Part shown: positions 18,614 through 28,353 of the stretch, in pieces
Position numbering within the stretch: the first letter of the stretch is position 1
Layout of the letters: every line of letters starts with the position of its first letter
From: HGM04593 sp045636545
Lineage (GTDB): Bacteria; Bacteroidota; Bacteroidia; Bacteroidales; Bacteroidaceae
Direction of reading: 5' to 3'
NCBI GenBank assembly: GCA_045636545.1
Contig: JAZTXR010000046.1
Span: forward strand, 9,063-73,062
Length of the DNA: 64,000 bases
The notes under the pieces: generated by a model
The model's database searches: none
What the model saw: the letters and a program-made list of their open reading frames with translations, nothing else
What the model was told of the DNA's origin: nothing
Made by a program: the position numbers and the translations under genes

Positions 18614-18994
18614 TTAACCTTGTTGTTCCGGGTTGTTCTTGTAGTATTCGTTCCACTCTTCAAGAACCTTCTGCCAGTCGACAGCTTCGCCGTCGGCAAT
18701 TGCTTCGGCCTGCTGCACTGCTTCGTCATGCAGCTTTTTCTCGGCATGGCGCAGTTTCATTGCCTCTATTGTGGCATCGTCAAGTACCTGTATGCGCCCG
18801 CGGCGCAGGCATTCGTCAAGGTCGGCAGGGCCAAAGGCCTGTCCCTGTATGTTGAAATCGGATATGTTGAACTCGAAAACAGTGCGCAGGGTGTGGCGCA
18901 CCATCTTCTGCTGTGCACGGTTTGCACGCATTTTGCTGCCAAGCAGCTTGCGTATGACGTCAATTTCGCGTTGTGAAAACTTCTTTCTTCCCAT
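18614..18994 (-). CDS. Conserved-looking hypothetical protein
   Basis: The start at 18994 gives a 126-residue cytosolic, highly charged protein; a longer frame to 19105 reads through the probable promoter and is rejected. The N-terminal part (MGRKKFSQREIDVIRKLL followed by a basic helix) could be a small nucleic-acid-binding unit, the middle has FNISDF and PADLDECL, and the C-terminal end is Glu/Gln/Ala-rich helix. I do not recognise the family. Confidence 0.65.
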   Translation of the reverse strand: MGRKKFSQREIDVIRKLLGSKMRANRAQQKMVRHTLRTVFEFNISDFNIQGQAFGPADLDECLRRGRIQVLDDATIEAMKLRHAEKKLHDEAVQQAEAIADGEAVDWQKVLEEWNEYYKNNPEQQG

Positions 18995-19022
18995 CTTTTT
19001 GGTCTCTTTGCCTTTGCTGTGG

Positions 19023-19053
19023 CGAAAGTAGCGGTTTTTTGCATAAACGGCAA
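19023..19053 (-). promoter_or_regulatory. Promoter for the gene at 18614-18994
   Basis: On the minus strand, TTG (19053-19051), a 20-bp spacer and TACTTTCG (19030-19023) form a Bacteroidota-type promoter with the TAnnTTCG variant also seen before priA. The -7 box is 28 bp from the ATG at 18994. Confidence 0.45.
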
Positions 19054-19157
19054 TAAAAGAGCATGTGTTTTTGCAATGATGGCCCTTTTTGCTGTGGCGC
19101 GGCAATGATAATGCATTAAATATTTATATTTATAGCATATTAATAGTAAAAAAAGAG

Positions 19158-19165
19158 TACCTTTG
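19158..19165 (+). promoter_or_regulatory. -7 element for the ABC exporter operon
   Basis: TACCTTTG matches TAnnTTTG exactly and lies 43 bp before the ATG at 19209. No good -33 TTTG was found. Its position excludes the much earlier in-frame ATG at 19089. Confidence 0.45.
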
Positions 19166-19208
19166 TCGATATTCCCATTTTTGCACAAGTAGAAAATGCT
19201 TTTGTATT

Positions 19209-21050
19209 ATGAAAGAGTTTATTAAGGTTCTAAAGAGGTTTGTTCCGCCTTACAGGAAGTATCTGATACTGTCGGTGTTCTTCACGTTGTTGTCGGCTGT
19301 GCTGAATGTGTTCTCTTTTATGGTGCTTATTCCGATATTGCAGATACTCTTCAAGGTCTCGGAACCGGTAGAGGTGAGCTTCATTGCCTGGAGCACTATG
19401 GATTCGGATAATGCCAAGGATGTGCTGATGAATAATCTGCAGTATTATATGAATGATTTTGTGGAATGTTATGGCGCATCTGCAATGCTGTTGCTGCTCG
19501 GTGTTTTCCTGGTGCTGATGACTCTGCTCAAGACTGCCAGCTATTTTGCCTCTTCGGCAGCCATAATACCTTTGCGCACCGGAATTGTGCGTGACCTCCG
19601 TACAAAGATGTATGACAAGGTGGTGTCATTGCCGTTGGGCTTCTTCTCAAAGGAGAAAAAGGGTGACATAATCGCCCGTATGACAGGTGACGTTATCGAG
19701 GTCGAGAACTCGATTGTCACTTCGCTCGATATGCTCATAAAGAACCCTATTTTCATAGTGATATACTTTGTGACACTCGTGTATGTGAGCTGGGAGATGA
19801 CACTCTTTACAATATGTGTGACACCGCTGCTCGGTTGGGTTATGGGAAGCATAGGCCGCAAGCTGAAGGCAAAATCATTGGTGGTGCAGCAGAAAGTGGG
19901 CGATACGACATCGCAGATGGAGGAAACCATTGGCGGATTGCGCGTGATAAAGGCTTTTGTTGCCGAGAAGAAGATGTCGGGTCGTTTCAGGAAGTGTTGT
20001 GACGAATTGCGCAACGCTGTCATGCGTGTTACCATGCGCCAGGCTCTGGCACACCCGATGAGCGAATTCCTGGGAACCTGTATAATTGTAATTGTGCTGT
20101 GGTTTGGTGGAACGCTTATCCTGAGCGAGAACTCACCAATCTCGGCAGCGGCGTTCATCTACTACCTGACAATGCTCTACAGCATCATAAATCCGGTGAA
20201 GGAGTTGTCAAAGGCTTCGTATAGCATACCGCGCGGCCTGGCATCAATGGAGCGTGTGGATGCGATATTGCAGGCCGCGAATCCAATAACCGATGGCGAG
20301 AAGGGCGTTGAACTTGCCGATATGAAGGAGGGCATAGAGTTCAGGAATGTCACCTTCTCCTATGATGGTGAGCGTAATGTGCTGAAAGGTATTGACCTGA
20401 AGATTGAGAAAGGAAAGACAGTCGCGCTTGTGGGGCAGTCGGGCAGTGGAAAGTCCACTATGGTCGACCTCATCCCGCGTTATTATGATGTGCTGCAGGG
20501 CGAGGTGACCATTGACGGTGTCAATGTGAAGGATATGAAGGTGAAGTCATTGCGCTCTCTCATAGGCAATGTCAATCAGGAGGCAATTCTTTTCAATGAC
20601 ACATTCTACAACAACATAACATTCGGCGTTGAGAATGCTACAATGGAGCAGGTGATTGAGGCTGCAAGGATTGCGAATGCCCATGACTTCATAATGGAGA
20701 CCGAGAACGGATACGATACTTGTGTGGGTGACAGGGGATGCCGCTTGTCGGGCGGTCAGCGCCAAAGGATAAGCATTGCGCGTGCAATCCTCAAGAACCC
20801 GCCGATATTGATTCTTGACGAGGCTACATCGGCACTCGATACGGAAAGTGAACGCCTTGTGCAGGAGGCGCTTGAGCGCTTGATGAAGACACGTACCACC
20901 ATAGCCATTGCGCACCGCTTGTCGACCATAAAGAATGCCGACGAGATTTGCGTGATGCGTGACGGCGAGATTGTGGAGCGTGGAAAGCATGACGAACTGA
21001 TAGGACTGAATGGTGTGTACAAACGCCTTAACGATATGCAATCATTATAA
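19209..21050 (+). CDS. ABC exporter, fused permease/ATPase (MsbA-like)
   Basis: The 613-residue half-transporter has six transmembrane helices in the first 320 residues, then an ATPase domain with Walker A GQSGSGKST (near residue 408), Q-loop, signature LSGGQRQR (near 512), Walker B ILILDEATSALD and the H-loop IAHRLST. Such homodimers flip lipid A or other lipids across the inner membrane (MsbA), or export drugs; sequence alone cannot decide. The start at MKEFIKVLKRF fits the usual N-terminal elbow helix. The LOG gene begins 3 bp after its stop. Confidence 0.85.
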   Translation: MKEFIKVLKRFVPPYRKYLILSVFFTLLSAVLNVFSFMVLIPILQILFKVSEPVEVSFIAWSTMDSDNAKDVLMNNLQYYMNDFVECYGASAMLLLLGVFLVLMTLLKTASYFASSAAIIPLRTGIVRDLRTKMYDKVVSLPLGFFSKEKKGDIIARMTGDVIEVENSIVTSLDMLIKNPIFIVIYFVTLVYVSWEMTLFTICVTPLLGWVMGSIGRKLKAKSLVVQQKVGDTTSQMEETIGGLRVIKAFVAEKKMSGRFRKCCDELRNAVMRVTMRQALAHPMSEFLGTCIIVIVLWFGGTLILSENSPISAAAFIYYLTMLYSIINPVKELSKASYSIPRGLASMERVDAILQAANPITDGEKGVELADMKEGIEFRNVTFSYDGERNVLKGIDLKIEKGKTVALVGQSGSGKSTMVDLIPRYYDVLQGEVTIDGVNVKDMKVKSLRSLIGNVNQEAILFNDTFYNNITFGVENATMEQVIEAARIANAHDFIMETENGYDTCVGDRGCRLSGGQRQRISIARAILKNPPILILDEATSALDTESERLVQEALERLMKTRTTIAIAHRLSTIKNADEICVMRDGEIVERGKHDELIGLNGVYKRLNDMQSL

Positions 21051-21053
21051 TCA

Positions 21054-21587
21054 ATGGGAAGTGTTGCGATATTCTGTGCCGCATCGGAGAATATAGCTCC
21101 CGGCTATTTTGAGGCTGCCGCCGAGGTAGGTGCCATGCTTGGCCGTCTTGGAAAGACAATGGTGTATGGCGGTGCGCGTTTCGGGTTGATGGAGGCTACG
21201 GCAAAGGCTGCAAAGGCTGCCGGTGCTCGAATTGTAGGTGTTGTACCGGATATTCTTGTGGAGCGTGATCGCGTGAGCCGTCTGCTCGATGAGCAGGTGG
21301 GCTGTCGCAATCTGAGCGAGCGCAAGGATATTATGCTTGAGCGTAGCGACGTGCTGGTGGCTTTGCCCGGTGGTGTGGGTACGCTCGATGAGATTTTCCA
21401 CGTGCTGGCGGCCGCTACAATAGGTTATCACACAAAGCGTGTGGTGCTTTATAATGTGAATGGTTTTTGGAACCCGCTGCTGGCTACTGTCGAGGAGATG
21501 TCGCAGGCCGGTTTTGTGCGTGGTGAGGTAGAGAAATATTTGATTGTGGCAAACGGCACTGCCCAACTTGAGGATTTGATAAAATAG
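21054..21587 (+). CDS. LOG family protein (TIGR00730, nucleoside 5'-monophosphate phosphoribohydrolase)
   Basis: The 177-residue protein has the Rossmann-like lysine-decarboxylase/LOG fold with YGGARFGLM and the defining PGGVGTLDE motif near residue 105, whose Glu is catalytic in plant LOG. Members cleave the ribose-phosphate from (cytokinin-like) nucleotides; their role in non-plant bacteria is not settled. It sits 3 bp after the exporter and 17 bp before the sugar kinase, likely in one operon. Confidence 0.88.
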   Translation: MGSVAIFCAASENIAPGYFEAAAEVGAMLGRLGKTMVYGGARFGLMEATAKAAKAAGARIVGVVPDILVERDRVSRLLDEQVGCRNLSERKDIMLERSDVLVALPGGVGTLDEIFHVLAAATIGYHTKRVVLYNVNGFWNPLLATVEEMSQAGFVRGEVEKYLIVANGTAQLEDLIK

Positions 21588-21604
21588 GAATAGAAGATAA
21601 GAAA

Positions 21605-22531
21605 ATGGCAAAGGTAATAGGTATTGGAGAGACCGTATTTGATATATTGTTCAAGAATGACACACCGGTCAAGGCTGTGCCCGGCGGCTCGGTGTACAAT
21701 TGTATAATCTCTTTGGGGCGCAGTGGCGTGCCGGTTGAGTTTATCAGCGAGGTTGGTGATGACCGCATAGGCAGGATAATTCTTGGGCATTTGAAAGAGA
21801 ACAATGTGGGCACATCGGCCGTGTGTTGTTTCACCGGTGGAAAATCACCGTTAGCCCTTGCTTTCCTGAATGAGAACAATGATGCAGAGTATATCTTCTA
21901 CAAGGATTATCCGAACAACCGTCTCGAGGTGGAGTTCCCGGTGATAAAGGAGGGTGACATTGTTGTCTATGGCTCATATTTTGTACTTAACCCCGTTCTC
22001 CGCGCCAAGACAAAGGCCTTTCTTGAGTACGCCCACGAGCAGGGTGCTCTGCTGTTCTATGACATAAACTTCAGGCAGAATCATGTTACCGAGCGCATAA
22101 AGCTTGCCGAGGCTCTGATTGAGAATCTTGAACTTGCCGACATTGTGCGTGGTTCGGCCGACGATTTCAGGTATCTCTATGAGATGGACGATGCGGCAAA
22201 GATATACAACGAGAAGATAAGGTTCTATTGTCCCAACTTCATCTTTACAAACGGTGGCGGCGATGTGAAATTCTTTTCCCGCGGCGTGAATGCAGTCTAT
22301 CCGGTAAGGAAGGTCGATGTGGTGAGCACGGTGGGAGCGGGCGACAACTTCAATGCCGGTGTGCTGTATGGTCTTGCAAAGGCCGGCATTACGCGTGAGA
22401 CCCTGCAGCAGCTCACAGCTGCCGATTGGGATGGCATAATATCAAAAGGATTGGATTTCAGTGCCCACGCCTGCACCTTGATTGAGAACTATGTGGACAA
22501 GGCCTGGGCGCAGGACTACATAAAGGAGTAA
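21605..22531 (+). CDS. PfkB-family carbohydrate kinase
   Basis: The 308-residue ribokinase-type kinase has the N-terminal IGETVFDILF, the substrate-binding GGSVYNCIISLGR and the C-terminal anion-hole/catalytic motif GAGDNFNAGVLYG near residue 245, where Asp is the base. Fructokinase is the most likely activity by resemblance, but the sugar cannot be assigned. A short AT-rich gap separates it from the efflux genes, which may be independently transcribed. Confidence 0.85.
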   Translation: MAKVIGIGETVFDILFKNDTPVKAVPGGSVYNCIISLGRSGVPVEFISEVGDDRIGRIILGHLKENNVGTSAVCCFTGGKSPLALAFLNENNDAEYIFYKDYPNNRLEVEFPVIKEGDIVVYGSYFVLNPVLRAKTKAFLEYAHEQGALLFYDINFRQNHVTERIKLAEALIENLELADIVRGSADDFRYLYEMDDAAKIYNEKIRFYCPNFIFTNGGGDVKFFSRGVNAVYPVRKVDVVSTVGAGDNFNAGVLYGLAKAGITRETLQQLTAADWDGIISKGLDFSAHACTLIENYVDKAWAQDYIKE

Positions 22532-22585
22532 TGGCCTTCATGCTCTCTTTGCAGGGCATTTGGCTTTAATTTTAAATTGATTGCT

Positions 22586-24241
22586 ATGAGAAAGATACTT
22601 TTGGCTGCAATTGCGGCCATCGCTTTGTGTGGCTGCAACGGTCACAGCCACAGTGAGACCGATGCTCACGACGAGCACGTGCATATACATTGTTTTACGG
22701 CTTATACCAACAAAGCCGAACTGTTCTTGCAGCATGAGGGGCTGGAGGTTGGCAAAAAGGCCTGCATCACCCTCTATGCGACGGCACTCTCCAACTTTAA
22801 ACCGCTGAATGCCGGCGAGGTCTCACTGTTGCTCAGATTGGGCGGCAAGAGCTACAACGCGACAGCCGATGCTCAACATGGTGGCGGAATGTACCATTTT
22901 GAACTCACACCCGAGACTGCCGGTCACGGAACAATATATATAACCGTGGGCGATGAGAAAGCTCATTTTGATATTGAGGTAACAGAGTGCTGCAGTGGTC
23001 ACGACCACGGTCATGAGCATGCCGACAGTCACTCCCACGGTGCCCATAATCATGAAGGTCACGTCCATTCGCACGCGGAGCACAGTGTTGCACACGCTCA
23101 TTCTCATGGCGATGCACACGAGGGACACGACCATTCTGCCCACTCACATGCCCATTCTCACAGCCATGGGCACGACCCTCATCCGGGGCATGGTGTCGAG
23201 ACTCCGTCCAAGGAGGGTGATGTTGCATTCAGCAAAGAGCAAAGCTGGATGGTTGATTTTGCTACCGAGGTCGTGAAAGAGAGCAATTTCGCAGGTACGG
23301 TAAAGGTTGCGGCAAGGGCCGAGGCGCTTCCCGGTGATTTCACCACGGTTGTTGCCACCACAAGCGGTAAGGTGCAGTTTGCAAAGAATGTACTCGAGGG
23401 TATGCCGGTGGCAGCCGATGAGGTGCTGTTCTATCTCGAGGGCAGCGATGTCACCGACAACGATGCTGCAGTGAAGTTTGCCGAGGCCGAGAGCAACTAT
23501 GAGCTTGCAAAGGCCGATTTCGAACGCAAGAAACATCTTTTCATCGACAAGATTGTGTCGGAACGTGAATATCAGGAAGCCGAGACGGCCTATCGTCAGG
23601 CCGAGGCGCGTTTCAATAGTATGAAACGTAATTTTGGAGCAGGGAAGGTGACGTTGAGGGCTTCATTCAGCGGCTCTGTAGCAACGCTGCTTGTTGCCAA
23701 CGGCGATTATGTCGAGCCTGGTACGCCGCTTGCTGTTATACAGCGCAGCGGTGGTGTCAATCTTGTTGCCGAGCTGCCGGTGCGCTATGCAGCCCAATTG
23801 CAGGATATTGCAACAGTGAATGTGGAGACAGCCGGTGGCGATGTCTTTGACGTGACCGGCTTTGGTGGCTCTACAGTGGTGGGCCGTGTGGCAAACAGGT
23901 GCAATATGTTGCCTTTGACTGTCTCTTGCGAGGCTTTGCCCGGTGTGGTTACTGGCAGCATTGTGACACTCTACATCTCCTCACTCTCCAAAGACGTACA
24001 TGCAGTGGCTGTTCCGCGTACGGCGCTTGTTGAGGAGATGGGCAATATGTTCGTCTTTGTGCAGAACAACCCCGTGTCATTCGAGAAACGCAGTGTCAAG
24101 GTCGGTGCCACCGATGGCCGCTATGTGCAGCTGTTGGAGGGTGTCGCTCCCGGTGAGCGTGTTGTGAGCAAGGGTGGTGTGTTGTTGAAGCTGTCGCAGG
24201 GTGCTGCGGCGCTCGACCCTCATGCCGGTCACGTACATTAA
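22586..24241 (+). CDS. RND efflux periplasmic adaptor with histidine-rich insert (CusB/CzcB type)
   Basis: The start at 22586 gives a lipoprotein signal (MRKILLAAIAAIALCGC, lipobox LCGC). An N-terminal cohesin-like domain (about residues 30-130) is followed by a low-complexity insert at about 136-203 in which 26 of 68 residues are His, and then the HlyD-type core: barrel-sandwich hybrid, helical hairpin (AEAESNYELAKADFERKK), lipoyl half and beta-barrel. More His residues occur right after the signal and at the C-terminal end (DPHAGHVH). This points to divalent metal (Zn/Co/Cu/Ni) capture and hand-over to the permease encoded 13 bp downstream. No outer-membrane factor gene is adjacent. Confidence 0.9.
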   Translation: MRKILLAAIAAIALCGCNGHSHSETDAHDEHVHIHCFTAYTNKAELFLQHEGLEVGKKACITLYATALSNFKPLNAGEVSLLLRLGGKSYNATADAQHGGGMYHFELTPETAGHGTIYITVGDEKAHFDIEVTECCSGHDHGHEHADSHSHGAHNHEGHVHSHAEHSVAHAHSHGDAHEGHDHSAHSHAHSHSHGHDPHPGHGVETPSKEGDVAFSKEQSWMVDFATEVVKESNFAGTVKVAARAEALPGDFTTVVATTSGKVQFAKNVLEGMPVAADEVLFYLEGSDVTDNDAAVKFAEAESNYELAKADFERKKHLFIDKIVSEREYQEAETAYRQAEARFNSMKRNFGAGKVTLRASFSGSVATLLVANGDYVEPGTPLAVIQRSGGVNLVAELPVRYAAQLQDIATVNVETAGGDVFDVTGFGGSTVVGRVANRCNMLPLTVSCEALPGVVTGSIVTLYISSLSKDVHAVAVPRTALVEEMGNMFVFVQNNPVSFEKRSVKVGATDGRYVQLLEGVAPGERVVSKGGVLLKLSQGAAALDPHAGHVH

Positions 24242-24254
24242 TGGTTGTGTCGCT

Positions 24255-27200
24255 ATGCTAAACAGGATTATAAAATTCTCTTTGAACAACAAACTGCTGG
24301 TCATGCTGGCGGTTGTGCTGGTGGTTATAGGCGGTATATATTCCACAAGGAAGATTGAGGTGGATGTGTTCCCCGACCTCACAATGCCCACCGTGGTCAT
24401 TCTCACCGATGCCCACAATATGGCTCCCGAGGAGGTGGAACGCCTTGTCACATTCCCCATAGAGACTGCCGTGAACGGTGCAACCAATGTGCGCCGTGTG
24501 CGTTCGTCGTCATCGCAGGGATTCTCGTTCGTGTGGGTGGAGTTCGATTGGGGTATGGACATATACAAGGCTCGCCAGATTATCAGCGAGAAGATGGGAC
24601 TCCTCTCGGGGCAGCTGCCCGATGGCGTAGTGCCCATGCTTGCTCCGCAGTCGAGCGTGATGGGTGAAATCATGTTCGTCGGTATGCAGGCCGACAGCAC
24701 CTCCATGATGGAGCTGCGCACGCTTGCCGAGTGGATAGTAAAGCCTGCGGTGCTTGCAACGGGCGGTGTCTCCAATGTAACGATAATAGGTGGCGACTAC
24801 AAGCAGTATCAGGTGCTTGCCGACCCTGTGAAGATGGAGATGTTTGGTGTGGCTATGGGTGAGCTTGAGAGTGCCGTGGCTGCAATGAGCGTGAACATAG
24901 GTGCCGGTGTGGTGCGTGATTATGGCAATGAATACAATCTGCGTGGAATGGGGCGCACAAGCGATGTCTATGAGCTTGGCAGCACACCGGTAAAGATGAA
25001 CGGCGATGCCGCAGTGCGCATTGCCGATATTGCCGATGTTGTCGTTGCTCCGGCGGTGAAGCAGGGATATGCCGCGCAGAACGGCACTCCGGCCGTGATA
25101 CTCTCGATATCGAAACAGCCGGGTATAAACACCCTGTCTGTCACCGGGAATATTGAGCGCAACCTTGTGAGCATACAGAAATCACTGCCTGCTGATGTTA
25201 CGGTCGATACAAAAATCTTCCGTCAGGCCGACTATATACAGTCATCCGTGAACAACGTTGGGCGTTCGCTCATTGAAGGTGCCGTGTGCGTGATACTGGT
25301 GTTGTTCCTCTTCCTTACAAGCCTGCGCAGCACGGTCATCTCCCTTTTTGCCATTCCGCTGTCACTGCTTGGTACGGTCATTGTGCTCTACCTGCTTGGT
25401 ATGGATATAAATACAATGACCCTTGGCGGTATGTGCATTGCCATAGGCTCGCTTGTCGACGATGCCATAATTGACGTGGAGAATGTGTACAAGCGCCTGA
25501 AAGAGAATTACCGCCTGCCTGTCGAGCAGCGCCGCCCGGCACTGCACATCGTGTTCGAGGCCTCGTCCGAAATCCGTGCATCAATCATACATGCAACGCT
25601 CATCATTATGGTAACCTTCACTCCGCTCTTCTTCCTGAGTGGCCTTGAGGGGCGTATGCTGAAACCTCTTGGAATGGCCTACCTCATAGCGCTTGTAATG
25701 TCATTGCTTGTGGCAATGACCGTCACTCCATTGCTTTGCAAGGTGATGCTCTCAAGCGACAGCTATCTTGCACGCAATGAAAAGAAGAATTGGGTCGACC
25801 GTTGGCTCATAACCGCTTACGGCAAGGGACTGTCATGGGTCTTGAGGCATGCACGACCTGTGATGGGCTTCGTGTTGCTGCTCTTTGGCGGCTGTATGTT
25901 CCTTTTTACGCAGATGGGGCGCAGTTTCTTGCCCGAGTTCAACGAGAGCGCATTGACAATATCTGCCGTGTCACGTCCGGGTGTCTCGCTCGAGGAGAGC
26001 AACAGGTTGGGTGCCGTGATTGAGAAGGAACTGTTGCAGATTCCCGAGGTTACAAGCACTGCGCGCCGTACAGGCCGCGGCGAGCTCGATGAACATTCGC
26101 AGACATCCAACGGTGCCGAGATTGATGTGAACTTCAGGCTCGACGGGCGCAGCAAGGCCGAGTTTGTGGCTGACGTGCGTGAGCGCCTGGCAAAGGTTCC
26201 CGGAGTGGTGACATCGGTCGGGCAGCCTCTTGAACACCGCATCGACCACATGGTGTCGGGTACACAGGCCGATTTGGCAATAAAGATTTTCGGTCCCGAC
26301 TTGAGCACTCTCTTCAGCAAGGGTATGGAAATAAAGAGCCTTTTGGGCACCACTTTCCCCGAGGTGGTCGACGTCAATGTGGAGCAGCAGGTCGAGATTC
26401 CCCAGATACAGGTACGCGCCGACCGTGAGAAGCTTGCATACTACGGCATTACAATGAGCGAATTCAATGAGTTCATAGAGAGTGCCTTCCCCGGCAAGAA
26501 GGTTGGGGCAATATATGAGGAGGAGCGCAGTTTTGACCTTATCATACGCCTGAACAAGGATTACACCGAGAGTGTCGACGGCGTGAAGCGTGCCCTTATC
26601 GACACCCCCGACGGTAAGGTGGCACTTGAGTCGGTTGCCGATATTGTCTCTGTCGGTGGCCCGGGCAGCATTAGCCGTGAGAATGTGCAGCGCAAGGTTG
26701 TCGTGTCGGCCAACATCGCAAGCGGTGACGTTGCCGGTACAGTGGAGCGTGTTGCCTCCTATCTCGAGGATGAGCTGAAATTGGGCGAGGGCTACCGCCT
26801 TGAGTATGGCGGTCAGTTTGAGAGTGCAGAGTCTGCATCGCGCACACTGTGGCTGACGACCCTTGTTGCAATACTTGTGGTGTTTGTGTTGCTCTACACA
26901 GAGTTCAAGAGCATGTTGCTCTCGGCTGTGGTGTTGCTCAATCTTCCACTTGCTTTGATTGGCGGTGTGCTGGCAACCTACTTCACCTCGGCAGTGATGA
27001 GTATTCCTGCCATCATTGGTCTTATCACGCTGTTCGGTATTGCTACACGCAATGGTATTCTGCTTGTGTCGCGCTATCAGCACTTGAGAGCCGAGGGCTT
27101 TGCGCTCGAGGATGTCATTATAAAAGGTTCGGCCGACCGCCTTACACCAATCCTCATGACTGCCTTTACATCGGCTCTTGCGCTTGTGCCGATGATTGTC

Positions 27201-27338
27201 AACGGCTCTGCTTCCGGTAACGAAATCCAGAGCCCAATGGCTGTGGTTGTACTCGGTGGATTGCTCTCGTCTACACTGCTCAATATCTTTGTGGTGCCGG
27301 CAGTGTACCGCTGGGTAGTGCGCAAGGGTTGGGTATGA
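24255..27338 (+). CDS. RND heavy-metal efflux permease (CusA/CzcA type)
   Basis: The 1027-residue inner-membrane proton antiporter has two 6-TM repeats and two large periplasmic loops. The TM4 region reads GSLVDDAIIDVEN near residue 400, carrying the acidic residues used for proton relay; the motif resembles CusA more than CzcA. The N-terminal end (NRIIKFSLNNKLLV) fits the family start; an upstream in-frame ATG at 24201 lies inside the adaptor gene and is rejected. It works with the adaptor 13 bp upstream. Its outer-membrane partner must be encoded elsewhere. Confidence 0.92.
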   Translation: MLNRIIKFSLNNKLLVMLAVVLVVIGGIYSTRKIEVDVFPDLTMPTVVILTDAHNMAPEEVERLVTFPIETAVNGATNVRRVRSSSSQGFSFVWVEFDWGMDIYKARQIISEKMGLLSGQLPDGVVPMLAPQSSVMGEIMFVGMQADSTSMMELRTLAEWIVKPAVLATGGVSNVTIIGGDYKQYQVLADPVKMEMFGVAMGELESAVAAMSVNIGAGVVRDYGNEYNLRGMGRTSDVYELGSTPVKMNGDAAVRIADIADVVVAPAVKQGYAAQNGTPAVILSISKQPGINTLSVTGNIERNLVSIQKSLPADVTVDTKIFRQADYIQSSVNNVGRSLIEGAVCVILVLFLFLTSLRSTVISLFAIPLSLLGTVIVLYLLGMDINTMTLGGMCIAIGSLVDDAIIDVENVYKRLKENYRLPVEQRRPALHIVFEASSEIRASIIHATLIIMVTFTPLFFLSGLEGRMLKPLGMAYLIALVMSLLVAMTVTPLLCKVMLSSDSYLARNEKKNWVDRWLITAYGKGLSWVLRHARPVMGFVLLLFGGCMFLFTQMGRSFLPEFNESALTISAVSRPGVSLEESNRLGAVIEKELLQIPEVTSTARRTGRGELDEHSQTSNGAEIDVNFRLDGRSKAEFVADVRERLAKVPGVVTSVGQPLEHRIDHMVSGTQADLAIKIFGPDLSTLFSKGMEIKSLLGTTFPEVVDVNVEQQVEIPQIQVRADREKLAYYGITMSEFNEFIESAFPGKKVGAIYEEERSFDLIIRLNKDYTESVDGVKRALIDTPDGKVALESVADIVSVGGPGSISRENVQRKVVVSANIASGDVAGTVERVASYLEDELKLGEGYRLEYGGQFESAESASRTLWLTTLVAILVVFVLLYTEFKSMLLSAVVLLNLPLALIGGVLATYFTSAVMSIPAIIGLITLFGIATRNGILLVSRYQHLRAEGFALEDVIIKGSADRLTPILMTAFTSALALVPMIVNGSASGNEIQSPMAVVVLGGLLSSTLLNIFVVPAVYRWVVRKGWV

Positions 27339-27361
27339 TTACGTGTTTCAGGCTGAAGTTT

Positions 27362-27415
27362 ATTGACAGATACAGTTGTAGCGGGCTTTGACCCGCTACA
27401 ACTGTATCTGTCAAT
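27362..27415. repeat. Perfect 24-bp inverted repeat between efflux permease and nadK
   Basis: Positions 27362-27385 and 27392-27415 are perfect reverse complements with a 6-nt loop. The stop codon of nadK (27411-27413) lies in the right arm. Neither side has a T run, so it is not a standard intrinsic terminator, although it lies where a bidirectional one is expected. Confidence 0.75.
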
Positions 27416-28283
27416 CTCTTACATCGGCTCCCCACATGAGCTTCTCCTGCAGGTTCTGTATGAATGAATGCTCTCTGACACGGATGATTCGTTGTCTGTA
27501 GCCGGCTTTCCTTATGGTGATTGGCGTGTTTTCGTCGCAGCTCTCGTTGCGGCCGTCAATTGCTATCAGGTAGTTGCCGCTGCGACTGCTGACACTTATT
27601 TCAATTGATGTGTCATCGCTCACAATCAAAGGGCGTGCACTGAGGCTGTGCGGTGCAATGGGGGTTAGTGTGAGCACGCTGGCCTCGGGTGCAATGATGG
27701 GGCCTCCCACGCTCAACGAGTATCCTGTAGAGCCTGTCGGTGTGGCTACTATAAGGCCGTCGGCCTGGTAAGTGATGGTGTCGCAGCCGTTTATGGTTGC
27801 CTTTAGAGTCATCATTGAAGAGCTGTCGTGTTTCATTATCGCTATCTCGTTGAGAGCGAAAGGGTAGCTCTTTAACCCACAACCGTTTGTGCTTGCCTCT
27901 ATGAGGATGCGCTCATCAATGTCATAATCGCCGTTGTGTACCTTTTCTATGATATCGTCAATATCCTCATTGGATGAGGCTGTGAGGAAACCCAATCTTC
28001 CTGCATTGATTCCCAGCACCGGGATAGCCTTGTTGCCCACGCGGCTTGCGGTGCGCAGCAGTGTGCCGTCACCGCCGAAACTTATTGCAATGTCGGCTGT
28101 GAAATCATTGTCCTTAAAAATCTCCTGTGGCTCTGCCGGGGCAATGTGTTCCTGGCACAGGAAATCGTAGTATGCCTTGTCTATAGCGTATGTGTCGCCG
28201 CGTTTGGTGATGGCATCGAACAATATTCCTATGCTCTGTGATTTCTTTGTCTGGTGCTTGTTGCCGAATATCGCAAATTTCAT
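27411..28283 (-). CDS. nadK: NAD kinase
   Basis: The enzyme phosphorylates NAD to NADP. The 290-residue protein has the GGDGT motif (residues 70-74), the NE/D pair in FALNEIAIMKHDSS, and the TPTGSTGYSLSVGGPI segment for NAD binding. Length is normal. It is convergent with the efflux permease and divergent from pdxJ, an arrangement seen in other Bacteroidales. Confidence 0.96.
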   Translation of the reverse strand: MKFAIFGNKHQTKKSQSIGILFDAITKRGDTYAIDKAYYDFLCQEHIAPAEPQEIFKDNDFTADIAISFGGDGTLLRTASRVGNKAIPVLGINAGRLGFLTASSNEDIDDIIEKVHNGDYDIDERILIEASTNGCGLKSYPFALNEIAIMKHDSSSMMTLKATINGCDTITYQADGLIVATPTGSTGYSLSVGGPIIAPEASVLTLTPIAPHSLSARPLIVSDDTSIEISVSSRSGNYLIAIDGRNESCDENTPITIRKAGYRQRIIRVREHSFIQNLQEKLMWGADVRD

Positions 28284-28353
28284 AATTTGGGTAAGGTTTT
28301 CATTTATAATACAAAATTAAGATAAATTATTATACAAAGTCTTTAATTTGTGC

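Noticed and set aside
22995..23276. Open frames in other phases of the histidine-rich stretch
   Set aside because: They arise from the repetitive cac/cat codons of the adaptor gene.
25971..27083. A 370-codon open frame antisense to the RND permease gene
   Set aside because: Shadow of the permease codon pattern; no domain, no plausible start region.
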